A DNA stretch of 64,000 nt, taken from contig NZ_DATCTU010000071.1 in the NCBI RefSeq assembly GCF_036567765.1, positions 32,779 to 96,778 on the forward strand. The letters run 5' to 3'. This DNA comes from Pseudobacteroides sp. GTDB lineage: Bacteria; Bacillota; Clostridia; Acetivibrionales; DSM-2933. The notes beneath the pieces were generated by a model, which saw only the letters and a program-made list of their open reading frames with translations, was not told the origin of the DNA and made no database searches. This document shows, piece by piece, positions 1 through 8,230 of this stretch (the stretch's first letter is position 1; every line of letters starts with the position of its first letter). The position numbers and the translations under genes were made by a program.

Positions 1-2
1 TG

Positions 3-662
3 GAGAGCCTGAAAAAACTTTTAAAAGAGAATGCAAAGAACCAACAGGGCTCTGGAATGATGGTTATGGGAGGGATGCCTTCTACAAACCTGAATGAATA
101 CCAGAGAGGTCAGATATTGGTGAAAGACGTAAAGTATATAGAGGATATTCAAGAAAGGCTTAAGGGAATGGGACTTAGTGCCTTCAGTGTAATGGATATG
201 GCAAAGGAAATGGAAAAGGCTGCAAACGTCATACAGATGATACTGGGAGCACTGGGGGCCATATCACTCTTTGTGGCAGCTATAGGTATAGGAAATACCA
301 TGGTTATGTCGGTTTATGAGAGAACAAGGGAAATAGGTATTATGAAGGTGCTTGGTGCTACTTTTGGGGATATTAGAAAGTTGTTTTTATTGGAAGCGGC
401 ATTGATAGGATTTTTTGGAGGTATGGTAGGAATTGGCTTGAGCTATGGTGCATCTTATATTATTAATGCTGTTATAAACTCAATGTCACAAACCAGCCCG
501 GAAATGGGAGGTGGAGGAGGCCCAGGAATCGCATCGGTTATACCCATATGGTTGTCTGTTATGGCTGTAGCATTTTCATCATTTATAGGTGTTCTATCAG
601 GTATTTATCCTGCAATTAGAGCCATGAAACTCAGCGCACTAGAAGCAATTAAGACGGATTAA
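3..662 (+). CDS. ABC transporter permease, FtsX/MacB type (3' part only)
   Basis: The reading frame is open to the left edge of the window (first complete codon at base 3), so the N-terminus is missing. The visible 219 residues hold the C-terminal FtsX-type permease domain: a first hydrophobic helix (AISLFVAAIGIGNTMVMS), then the family signature YERTREIGIMKVLGA, and two more hydrophobic segments (LLEAALIGFFGGMVGIGLSY and IWLSVMAVAFSSFIGVLSGI). The segment ends with the usual PAIRAMKLSALEAI tail. This is the MacB/LolC/FtsX family, which works with an ATPase subunit as a mechanotransmitting exporter or lipoprotein/peptide transporter. A Gly-rich stretch (EMGGGGGPG) lies between helices 2 and 3. 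The substrate cannot be told from this fragment. No terminator is evident between it and the next gene. Confidence 0.88.
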   Translation, partial: ESLKKLLKENAKNQQGSGMMVMGGMPSTNLNEYQRGQILVKDVKYIEDIQERLKGMGLSAFSVMDMAKEMEKAANVIQMILGALGAISLFVAAIGIGNTMVMSVYERTREIGIMKVLGATFGDIRKLFLLEAALIGFFGGMVGIGLSYGASYIINAVINSMSQTSPEMGGGGGPGIASVIPIWLSVMAVAFSSFIGVLSGIYPAIRAMKLSALEAIKTD

Positions 663-685
663 AAGGTGTTTTTTAAAGAGTGTAC

Positions 686-715
686 TTGATTTATATGTAG
701 CATACGGAATAAAAT
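686..715 (+). promoter_or_regulatory. possible sigma-A promoter of the lipoprotein hydrolase
   Basis: TTGATT at 686-691 and TAAAAT at 710-715 are 18 bp apart, and the hydrolase start codon lies about 50 bp downstream. It is a reasonable sigma-A match in AT-rich DNA, but it is unproven. Confidence 0.3.
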
Positions 716-765
716 AGTGGTATTATTTTAAGCAAACATAATATTAAAGGAAACAGGTAGAACTG

Positions 766-1860
766 ATGAAACGACTAGGAAGTATGCTAACTTTAATGAT
801 AGCTGGGTTTATTATGATGAGTACTTTTACAGGCTGTACCGGAAAAAACGGAAATAACACCGAGACGCCGGGTATCAACGCTGATGGAAATCCAGATAAG
901 GTAAACTCGTTGGAGAAGGTCAAAATAGGTGGATTGGAGCAATGGATATATATTAACGGCAATGATGACACCAATCCTGTTCTGTTGTTTGTACATGGCG
1001 GACCCGGTTATGCCATGATGCCTATACTGCATCAGCAAAATTCCCAGTTGGAGGATAAGTTTGTGGTAGTGAACTGGGATCAGAGAGGTGCAGGGCTTTC
1101 ATATTCTGACAAGGTTTCAAAAAAGTCCATGACATTAAGGCAATTTGATAAGGATGTTCATGAACTGACGCAGTATTTGAAATCAAGGTTTAACCAGCAG
1201 AAAATATATATAGTAGGGCATTCTTTTGGAACAGTATTGGCACTTAGGGCAGTGAAGGATTATCCGGAGGATTATTGGGCATATGTCGGTATAGGTCAGG
1301 TTGTGGATATTGCTGACAATGAGAAATTGAGCTATGAATTTGCATTGAATATGGCAAAGACCTATAACGTAACGCAGGCTATTGAAGAACTCAACAATAT
1401 AGGGCAGCCCGACAAAAATGGGAATTACAAGGATGATGAGGGCTATGAGATCACAATGAGTTGGGTTGAGTACTTTGGTGGAGACGTCTATGGCAAGACC
1501 GGTCCGGAAGAAATGGAGTACTTTATGCAAAGCGATCCCATTTACAAGGGAAAGAAAGATCAGTTGGAAGAAGGACTGGAATTTTCTCAATGGTTATTTG
1601 AGGATGAAGAGGTTTTAAACATGGACCTCAGGAAGCAGATAAAGAAAATAGAGGTACCTGCATATATTCTTGCTGGAAAGCATGACTATGATACCCCATT
1701 TGCACTGGCACAGGAATACTTTAATGTAATGGAGGCACCTAAAAAAGAATTTGTATGGTTTGAATATTCTGCTCACTTTCCCTTTTTTGAAGAACCTCAG
1801 ATGTTCAATAGTGTTCTTATAGACAAGGTTCTGGCAGAGACATATAAAAATAAGCCTTAA
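766..1860 (+). CDS. alpha/beta-hydrolase lipoprotein (proline iminopeptidase-like)
   Basis: The 364-residue product starts with a lipoprotein signal peptide; the lipobox FTGC puts the lipidated Cys at residue 24, so the enzyme should sit on the outer face of the membrane. The mature part is an alpha/beta hydrolase: the oxyanion-hole motif LFVHGGPG, then NWDQRGAGLS, the nucleophile elbow GHSFGT (Ser about residue 153) and a late His in YSAHFPFFEEP. HGGPG plus WDQRG is the pattern of the proline iminopeptidase/S33 group, so a peptidase or esterase is likely; the substrate is unknown. The ATG at 766 is preceded by an AAAGGA-type ribosome site. A hairpin terminator follows at 1902, so it appears to be a single-gene unit. 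Confidence 0.85.
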   Translation: MKRLGSMLTLMIAGFIMMSTFTGCTGKNGNNTETPGINADGNPDKVNSLEKVKIGGLEQWIYINGNDDTNPVLLFVHGGPGYAMMPILHQQNSQLEDKFVVVNWDQRGAGLSYSDKVSKKSMTLRQFDKDVHELTQYLKSRFNQQKIYIVGHSFGTVLALRAVKDYPEDYWAYVGIGQVVDIADNEKLSYEFALNMAKTYNVTQAIEELNNIGQPDKNGNYKDDEGYEITMSWVEYFGGDVYGKTGPEEMEYFMQSDPIYKGKKDQLEEGLEFSQWLFEDEEVLNMDLRKQIKKIEVPAYILAGKHDYDTPFALAQEYFNVMEAPKKEFVWFEYSAHFPFFEEPQMFNSVLIDKVLAETYKNKP

Positions 1861-1901
1861 AAGGCATTAGTGTCAGTCATAATTATTGAAATTAACGGAA
1901 G

Positions 1902-1935
1902 ACATCATATCTATTACAGGATATGGTGTTTTTTA
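1902..1935 (+). terminator. rho-independent terminator after the hydrolase gene
   Basis: A 10-bp stem (ACATCATATC pairing with GATATGGTGT, one G-T pair) with an 8-base loop is followed at once by a T run at 1929-1934. It lies about 40 bp after the hydrolase stop. Confidence 0.75.
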
Positions 1936-2028
1936 ATGTCTAGGAAATTATGGTGTATTCTACACTACGACTTTTCACGACGAGGACCGACCAAGGTTAA
2001 AAAACACTATGTAATTTTTTAAAATTAC
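1935..2028. repeat. dispersed hairpin element, copy A (degenerate)
   Basis: The first part (AATGTCTAGGAAATTATGG at about 1935) matches the element at 38.13 kb almost base for base, and it shares CACGAC and CAAGGTT further in. The second arm of the first hairpin is diverged here. The region ends in a different perfect palindrome at 2011-2028 (GTAATTTT/AAAATTAC). It fills most of the gap between the hydrolase and the next gene. Confidence 0.55.
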
Positions 2029-2117
2029 CCCCTCAAAAAAATACAAGTTGTCTGAATACCTATATCGTGAAACGAAATGCACAAAAAATACCTTAGTATG
2101 AAAGGTTGGTCAGTTTT

Positions 2118-3242
2118 ATGAGGGTGTTAGATAACATTTTAAGCAAACATCCGGTTAATACAAAAAGGCAGATAGAGGTAGATATTGCCAGAGGGCTTGC
2201 TGTATTTTTCATGATTTTAGTGCATGTAACCGGGGATTTATCAAGCAGTGCTGTCGGGGATACTCTTTTTGGCAAGACAGTAGACTTTTTCGGAACAATT
2301 CCTGCAGCACCTGTGTTTATGTTTTTAATGGGTGTTGGCTTTGTATATTCAAGAAGTCAAAGGCCCTTCAATCTTTTTAAAAGAGGAATTATGATATTTG
2401 CCTGCGGGTATATCCTTAATTTTTTCAGAGGTTTCTTACCGCTTTTCATCGGCAGTAAAATGGGATATTATGACCTCAATGTTGATGGAACTCCATGGTA
2501 CTACTTCTTGATCGAAGGTGATATATTACATTTCGCAGGTATTGCGATGATGTTTACCGCACTACTTAAGAAGCTTAAGATCAAAGAATTTTTCTATCCT
2601 CTGATAGCAATTATAATTGCTGCAGTGACGCCTCTTGTGGGAGGCTTTAGCACAGGAATAGGATTTTTGGACACATTCCTCATGACTATATTCGGTAGAT
2701 ACGGATATGTATTTCATCCGTTCTTTTCATGGATGGTTTATCCATTGATGGGTTCCTTCTTTGGGTGGATGCTGATTAGAACGGAAAACAAGAATAAATT
2801 CTATACAAAAGCAGTTTTCACATCTTTTTTCATTGGTGTTCCGGCACTAATATATTACATGGCACACTCAGATATTGATCTAGGTATTGTAGTGGGTGAC
2901 ATCAACAACTATTTCCAGCATGGAATCCTCTCCAATTTGTTATTTGTGCCTTTTGTTGTTATATGGCTGTCAATTTGGTATATGGCTGCCTCAATAATCC
3001 CCGAAGTTGTTAAAGGTAAACTCTTATTCTGGAGTAAGGCTGTTACTGCTGTATATGTCGTACACTGGCTGATCGTCGGATGGGCTGAATTCTTGTTTAT
3101 CGAAGAATTAAGCCTTGCAAATACCATAATAGCCATGTTTATTGTAGTATTCTTTACCAATCACATTACTGATTTGTACATAAAAATCAAAGACAGGATA
3201 AGTGAACGTAATGATCCTGCACTAAATCCTCATTTGAATTAA
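2118..3242 (+). CDS. polytopic membrane protein, heparan-alpha-glucosaminide N-acetyltransferase-like (DUF1624)
   Basis: The product is 374 residues and almost entirely hydrophobic, with about nine or ten membrane helices. The N-terminal motif RQIEVDIARGLAVFFMILVH, followed by FFGTIPAAPVFMFLMGVGF, is typical of the DUF1624/YeiB-like acyltransferase group related to the lysosomal heparan-alpha-glucosaminide N-acetyltransferase. These proteins are thought to move acyl groups across the membrane onto sugars, but the substrate here is unknown. A longer frame begins with TTG at 2106. The ATG at 2118 is preferred because AAAGG at 2101-2105 is 12 bp before it and would abut the TTG. It lies 48 bp before the NRPS-like gene on the same strand, so it could share a transcript and a role in surface chemistry. 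Confidence 0.7.
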   Translation: MRVLDNILSKHPVNTKRQIEVDIARGLAVFFMILVHVTGDLSSSAVGDTLFGKTVDFFGTIPAAPVFMFLMGVGFVYSRSQRPFNLFKRGIMIFACGYILNFFRGFLPLFIGSKMGYYDLNVDGTPWYYFLIEGDILHFAGIAMMFTALLKKLKIKEFFYPLIAIIIAAVTPLVGGFSTGIGFLDTFLMTIFGRYGYVFHPFFSWMVYPLMGSFFGWMLIRTENKNKFYTKAVFTSFFIGVPALIYYMAHSDIDLGIVVGDINNYFQHGILSNLLFVPFVVIWLSIWYMAASIIPEVVKGKLLFWSKAVTAVYVVHWLIVGWAEFLFIEELSLANTIIAMFIVVFFTNHITDLYIKIKDRISERNDPALNPHLN

Positions 3243-3290
3243 GTTATCTACGTAAATACATAATTTTAAGATATATAGAGGTGCAGCATA

Positions 3291-6200
3291 ATGAAGTTGA
3301 TTAAAAAACCTAAGATTTTACAGTCAAAATTAGAGAAGGAAGCTGAGGGAATTAAAGGAACAAATGTATCCAAAAACTCCGCTATAATGCATGGTCGAAG
3401 GGTGCCGAAGCTAATTAGGGATGAGTGCCTTTTCGAAGTATTTGAAGCAACGGCCAAAAAGTTTCCTGACAATATAGCCATAATAATTGAAAATACTGGA
3501 ATAACTTACAGAGATCTTAATGTAATGGCAAACAGGATTGCCCACCTTTTAAGGGAAAAGGGTGTCGGTAAAGAGGACAGGGTTGCTCTATTGATGCCTA
3601 AGGCCATAGAGTGCTATGCAGCTATTATAGGAATTATGAAGGCAGGAGCATGTTACATACCCCTTGACATTGGTTATCCTGAAGACAGGATTAATTATAT
3701 AACCCATAACAGCGGAGCCAGGTATGTTCTTGCACTAGATGGTTATAGCAATATCGGCCAGATTGAAAATATCATATCCATAAGTCAGGATAAGCTAAAG
3801 CAATATTCTGGAGACGATATACCAAGATCTGTTAGCGGAGCAAATAAAGACTCTCTTGCATATATCATATATACATCCGGTTCTACAGGTAGACCAAAGG
3901 GCGTAATGATTGAGCATAAATCTGCATGCAACCTTATACGTGCATCTCAGGAAATATATAAGGTAGAGGCGGAAGACAGGGTGTACCAGGGATTTACCCT
4001 GGCCTTTGATGCATCGGTGGAAGAACTTTGGATGGCATTTTTAAACGGAGCTGCTCTTGTTCCGCAGACAGATAGAATGAAAAAGTCCGGTCCTGATTTA
4101 TTTAAGATACTTGGAGAGTATAATGTCAGCATCATATCATGTGTACCGACGCTGCTGTCAATGATAAGTGATGAACTTCCATCGTTAAAGCTTCTTATAC
4201 TTGGGGGAGAGGCATGTCCCAAGTCGGTTGTTGAAAGGTTTGGCAAGCCCGGAAGGCGTATATTAAATACTTATGGGCCGACAGAGGCTACTGTAATAGC
4301 CACCTGGTCAGAGATGAAGCTTGAGGAAAAAGTCACAATCGGTAAGCCCCTTTCCAACTACTCGGTATATGTAGTTAAGGAGAATAACCGGGTTGCTGAA
4401 ATTGGTGAGCCTGGAGAGCTTCTTATCGGAGGGATAGGACTTGCGAGAGGATATATAGGAAGGGACGATTTAAACAGAGAAAAATTTATTGAAAACATAT
4501 TTGATGAGGACCCCGATTCTCCCGTAATACTTTATAGATCGGGAGATTTGGTGGTTATGGATGAAGAAGGTAATCTGGAGTTCCATGGCAGGATCGATGA
4601 TCAGATAAAAATCAGGGGATTCAGGGTTGAGCTTTCGGAAATAGAAAACGTTGCAAACAGTTTTCCCGATATAAAAACATCTGTCGTAAAGCTTAACAAA
4701 TTCAGTGATTCTTCAGAAGGGTTATGCCTTTATATAGTTATTGACGGCGATAAAAATGGATTTGACAGGGAAAAGCTATTTGGGACAATGAAGGAAAAGC
4801 TTCCTGCATACATGATGCCTCAGCACTTAATGCTGCTGGATGAAATTCCTATGCTTCCAAGCGGCAAGGCAGACCGTTCCAAACTTCCTGAGCCTGCGGG
4901 AGGCAATTTCTCAAGCCAAAGTGCCGGCACTCCTCCTACCGGGGAAACGGAACAGAAAATAGCCAATATATTAAAGCAGGTATTTAAAATTGATAATATC
5001 TCAAGGGAGGATCATTTTTTCAATGATCTAGGGGGGCATTCCCTCTTTGCGGCACAGACCGTGTCTTGGCTCAGGAAGGAGCCGGAGTTCCGAGGGCTTA
5101 ACATATCCGACCTATATGAATGTCCCTCGATTGAAATGCTGTCGGCGAAATTTGGTATAAAAAGTCAAGCTGAGGCTGCTGACTGCAATAAAAACAGTAA
5201 ATCTAAAGTAGGTGGGAAAAAGAGTAAATCAAATAAGAATAAGTCGGCTAAAAGCATAGCCAAAAAAAATTATAATAAAGATAAAAGGAATATGAAAAAG
5301 AGTATAAATATTTATAGAGAAAGCTCCAGTCTTGCACATTTTATCTGTGGGGTTTTCCAGGCAATATCCATAGTTTTGCTGACGTTTTTTATCTGCATTC
5401 CTGCCGGATATGTTATAATCAATGTGTTAAATAGAAGCTTTGATGTTCAACAAACGATACGGGTACTTCTTGTCTACGGTTTATCATATATACCTGTCAC
5501 ATGTTTTGCATCCATACTTTCAAAGTGGCTTATAATAGGAAGGTACAAGGAAGGAAGTTACCCATTATGGGGAGTGTACTATTTCCGCTGGTGGCTTTCA
5601 AGACTATTGCAAGGACTTTTTCCGATGCATCTTTTGAGCGGAACCCCGCTAATGCCATTGTATCTCAGATTAATGGGAATGAAAGTGGGTAAGGATTGCT
5701 TCATAGGAACACATCATTTTGGTTCCTTTGATATTATACAAATTGGCGATAACAGCAGCATAGGCCAGGACACCCAGGCTCTAGGGTACGTAGTAGAATG
5801 CGGCTATCTAAAGCTTGGTAGGATAGAAATCGGAAAAGGTTGTTATGTAGGGACCCACTCAACACTTAGTATAAATTCATCCATGGAAGACGGATCTATG
5901 ATTAAGGAACAGTCCATGATACCCTCAAGGGTTGTTATTCCTTCAGGAGAGACATGGGCAGGCTCACCGGCAATTCCTTCTACTGCCGACGAGGATATCT
6001 TAAGGCTGCAAAATACAGTGGAAAAAGCAGGGTTATCTAAAAAAATTGTATGTGGGGCTCTGCATATTTTAGGATTGATGTTTCTTGGTTTGTTTAATAC
6101 TTTGATTTTTACACAGGGATTTGCTTTCGGTTATTTTTACTTTACCACACCGTCATGGATGCTTCTCATAAGTCCTATTACAGCAACCCTTATGGTATTG

Positions 6201-7424
6201 CTCTTATGCCTGGAAATAATCATATTTAAAAGGCTTTTTATGAACAAGATAAAACCAGGAATTTACAGCGTATATTCAACTTGCTATGTGAGGAAGTGGA
6301 TAGCAGACAACATAGTACATGTAAGTCTTCAATTTTTGCATACACTTTATGCTACTTTATACACTATCCCGTTTTTGAGGGCATTGGGTGCAAAAATAGG
6401 AAAAAGAGTGGAGGTATCTACCGTAACTCACATTTCCCCCGAACTTTTTGAGGTGGGCGACGGAAGTTTCTTTGCCGACGCATCAATGGCAGGTACACCT
6501 AAGGCTTTTAACAATCAGATTATATATGAAAAGACCAGGGTTGGCTCAAGAACGTTTATTGGAAATAGTGCACTCGTACCCATTAACACCACTATAGGGG
6601 ATGATTGCCTACTTGGGGTCCTTTCAGTGCCGCCTGAGAAAGGCAGGACGGAGAACGGAACTTCCTGGCTTGGAACACCGGCTATGTTCCTGCATAAGCG
6701 TGATATCAACAAGGATTTCAGCGATGAAACCACCTATTCACCTGGAAAACTTTTGTATTTAAAAAGGCTTATGATAGAATTTATTCGCGTAATACTTCCT
6801 ACTAATGTATATATAGCGGCCACATATGGTTTGGCTTATTTGTTCCATTACTTTGCAAATAACTTTTCATTTCTGGCATCTATAGGCCTTATTACAGCAA
6901 CTGCTGTTATAGGAGAGATGGTATTGATACTTTTTGTAGTGCTATTGAAGTTCTCGCTTATTGGAACTTATAAACCTTGTGTAAATCCGTTGTGGAGTGA
7001 TTTTGTGTGGAAAACGGAGTTTGTAACGGGCATTTATGAAAACCTTCTTGGTGACTATATTCTCACACCACTTTCAGGAACCCCAATGCTGCCTGTAGTT
7101 ATGAGGCTGTTTGGCTGCAGAATCGGTAAAAAGGTGTTTTTAGATACCATTTTCATGTCGGAGTTTGACCTTGTAAGGATAGGAAATGAGGCAGCAGTTA
7201 ACTTTAATGCTACAATGCAGACACACCTTTTTGAGGACAGGGTTTTGAAGATGGCATATCTGACAATTTGCAGGAGAGCAAGTGTCGGAAACGGGGCTGT
7301 AGTGCTTTACGATACCTTTATGGAAGAAGGTTCTAAACTTGGATGCTCATCGCTTCTTATGAAGGGAGAAACCCTTGAGGCGTATACACATTGGCATGGA
7401 AATCCATCAAAGTTTGCAGGTTGA
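3291..7424 (+). CDS. Pls-type single-module NRPS (poly(amino acid) synthetase-like)
   Basis: This 1377-residue protein has an adenylation domain (about residues 40-535), a carrier domain, a Lys-rich linker (about 627-673) and a membrane-embedded C-terminal half. Adenylation motifs are intact: YTSGSTGRPKG (194-204), NTYGPTE (326-332), YRSGD, RGFRVELSEIENV and PSGKADRSKLP with the catalytic Lys at about 526. The carrier motif DHFFNDLGGHSL puts the phosphopantetheine Ser at about 584. The C-terminal half alternates pairs of membrane helices with three similar soluble domains (about 763-900, 993-1136 and 1236-1377), each bearing left-handed-helix-like Gly/Ile repeats. That is the A-T-TM-C1-C2-C3 order of epsilon-poly-L-lysine synthetase (Pls), not of a canonical NRPS with condensation domains. 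Aligned by eye to GrsA, the pocket code reads D-A-E-S-I-G-T-V-I-K. The Asp fits an alpha-amino acid, and the extra Glu could fit a basic side chain; substrate and product are inference. No thioesterase is present. Confidence 0.87.
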   Translation: MKLIKKPKILQSKLEKEAEGIKGTNVSKNSAIMHGRRVPKLIRDECLFEVFEATAKKFPDNIAIIIENTGITYRDLNVMANRIAHLLREKGVGKEDRVALLMPKAIECYAAIIGIMKAGACYIPLDIGYPEDRINYITHNSGARYVLALDGYSNIGQIENIISISQDKLKQYSGDDIPRSVSGANKDSLAYIIYTSGSTGRPKGVMIEHKSACNLIRASQEIYKVEAEDRVYQGFTLAFDASVEELWMAFLNGAALVPQTDRMKKSGPDLFKILGEYNVSIISCVPTLLSMISDELPSLKLLILGGEACPKSVVERFGKPGRRILNTYGPTEATVIATWSEMKLEEKVTIGKPLSNYSVYVVKENNRVAEIGEPGELLIGGIGLARGYIGRDDLNREKFIENIFDEDPDSPVILYRSGDLVVMDEEGNLEFHGRIDDQIKIRGFRVELSEIENVANSFPDIKTSVVKLNKFSDSSEGLCLYIVIDGDKNGFDREKLFGTMKEKLPAYMMPQHLMLLDEIPMLPSGKADRSKLPEPAGGNFSSQSAGTPPTGETEQKIANILKQVFKIDNISREDHFFNDLGGHSLFAAQTVSWLRKEPEFRGLNISDLYECPSIEMLSAKFGIKSQAEAADCNKNSKSKVGGKKSKSNKNKSAKSIAKKNYNKDKRNMKKSINIYRESSSLAHFICGVFQAISIVLLTFFICIPAGYVIINVLNRSFDVQQTIRVLLVYGLSYIPVTCFASILSKWLIIGRYKEGSYPLWGVYYFRWWLSRLLQGLFPMHLLSGTPLMPLYLRLMGMKVGKDCFIGTHHFGSFDIIQIGDNSSIGQDTQALGYVVECGYLKLGRIEIGKGCYVGTHSTLSINSSMEDGSMIKEQSMIPSRVVIPSGETWAGSPAIPSTADEDILRLQNTVEKAGLSKKIVCGALHILGLMFLGLFNTLIFTQGFAFGYFYFTTPSWMLLISPITATLMVLLLCLEIIIFKRLFMNKIKPGIYSVYSTCYVRKWIADNIVHVSLQFLHTLYATLYTIPFLRALGAKIGKRVEVSTVTHISPELFEVGDGSFFADASMAGTPKAFNNQIIYEKTRVGSRTFIGNSALVPINTTIGDDCLLGVLSVPPEKGRTENGTSWLGTPAMFLHKRDINKDFSDETTYSPGKLLYLKRLMIEFIRVILPTNVYIAATYGLAYLFHYFANNFSFLASIGLITATAVIGEMVLILFVVLLKFSLIGTYKPCVNPLWSDFVWKTEFVTGIYENLLGDYILTPLSGTPMLPVVMRLFGCRIGKKVFLDTIFMSEFDLVRIGNEAAVNFNATMQTHLFEDRVLKMAYLTICRRASVGNGAVVLYDTFMEEGSKLGCSSLLMKGETLEAYTHWHGNPSKFAG

Positions 7425-7477
7425 CCTTGCAAAATTATATGTTTTGTAAAATAATAAATAAAGGGGTTTGGAGTGTA

Positions 7478-8215
7478 GTGTTTTGGAGTAGAAAGGAAAA
7501 GGAGCACTCTTCAAAAAAGGGTGAAGATTTTTCCGAGGTTATTGAAAGGATAAAAAGCGGGGATAAGAAGCTGCGGGAAAGATTTATAAATGATTATAGA
7601 CCTTTTATTTTAGGTTGTGTTTCAAAGCATATGAACAGGTTTATTGATATAGAGAACTGTGAGGAATTCAGTATAGGGCTAATGGCTTTTGACGAAGCCA
7701 TTAGTAGCTATAACAGTATAAAGGGAGGGCATTTTTTGAGCTTTGCAGAGCTGGTAATTAATAGAAGGCTCATAAATCACAGAAAAAAAGAGATTAAGAA
7801 TTCAAAGGTAATTCCATTTTCTTATTTTGGGGGAGAAAACGAGCAGATAATAGAGAACTCCATTTCTGAAAAATCTATTTACCTCCACTATGACAGGTTT
7901 GAAATGCGGGAAGAGATAATGATTTACAACGAGAAGCTAGAGATGTTTGGAATAACAATGAATGACCTGGTTAAGAAGTCTCCAAAGCATAAAGATTCCA
8001 AGGAGCTTATGGTTGGCATTGCCAAGATTATTGCAGACAATGATAATTTATATAACAAGCTTATAAGCAAGAAAACATTACCGATGTCTGATCTTATTGC
8101 ATTTGTTACTGTAAACCCGAAAACTGTTGAAAAAAACAGGAAATATATAATAGCGGTTTGCTTAGCCTTAAAGAGCGATCTTGAAATCATTAAGGGCTTT
8201 ATAAGGAAATTTTAG
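7478..8215 (+). CDS. sigI: RNA polymerase sigma factor SigI (copy 1)
   Basis: The 245-residue product resembles the two other SigI proteins in this window throughout: an N-terminal IERIKSGDKKLRERFI, the sigma-2-like block EEFSIGLMAFDEAI, INRRLINHRKKEI, and the C-terminal block KSPKHKDSKELMVGIAKI then TVEKNRKYIIAV. SigI factors direct core polymerase to promoters of cellulosomal or stress genes and are held inactive by RsgI. A longer frame starts at 7391 inside the NRPS gene. The GTG at 7478 is preferred because AAGGGG at 7461-7466 precedes it by 11 bp and because the protein then begins like the other copies. It follows the NRPS-like gene by 53 bp; TTGACC at 7421 could be part of a promoter across that gap. 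It is followed by rsgI1 after 15 bp. Confidence 0.9.
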   Translation: MFWSRKEKEHSSKKGEDFSEVIERIKSGDKKLRERFINDYRPFILGCVSKHMNRFIDIENCEEFSIGLMAFDEAISSYNSIKGGHFLSFAELVINRRLINHRKKEIKNSKVIPFSYFGGENEQIIENSISEKSIYLHYDRFEMREEIMIYNEKLEMFGITMNDLVKKSPKHKDSKELMVGIAKIIADNDNLYNKLISKKTLPMSDLIAFVTVNPKTVEKNRKYIIAVCLALKSDLEIIKGFIRKF

Positions 8216-8230
8216 AAAGGAGGGATAGTT

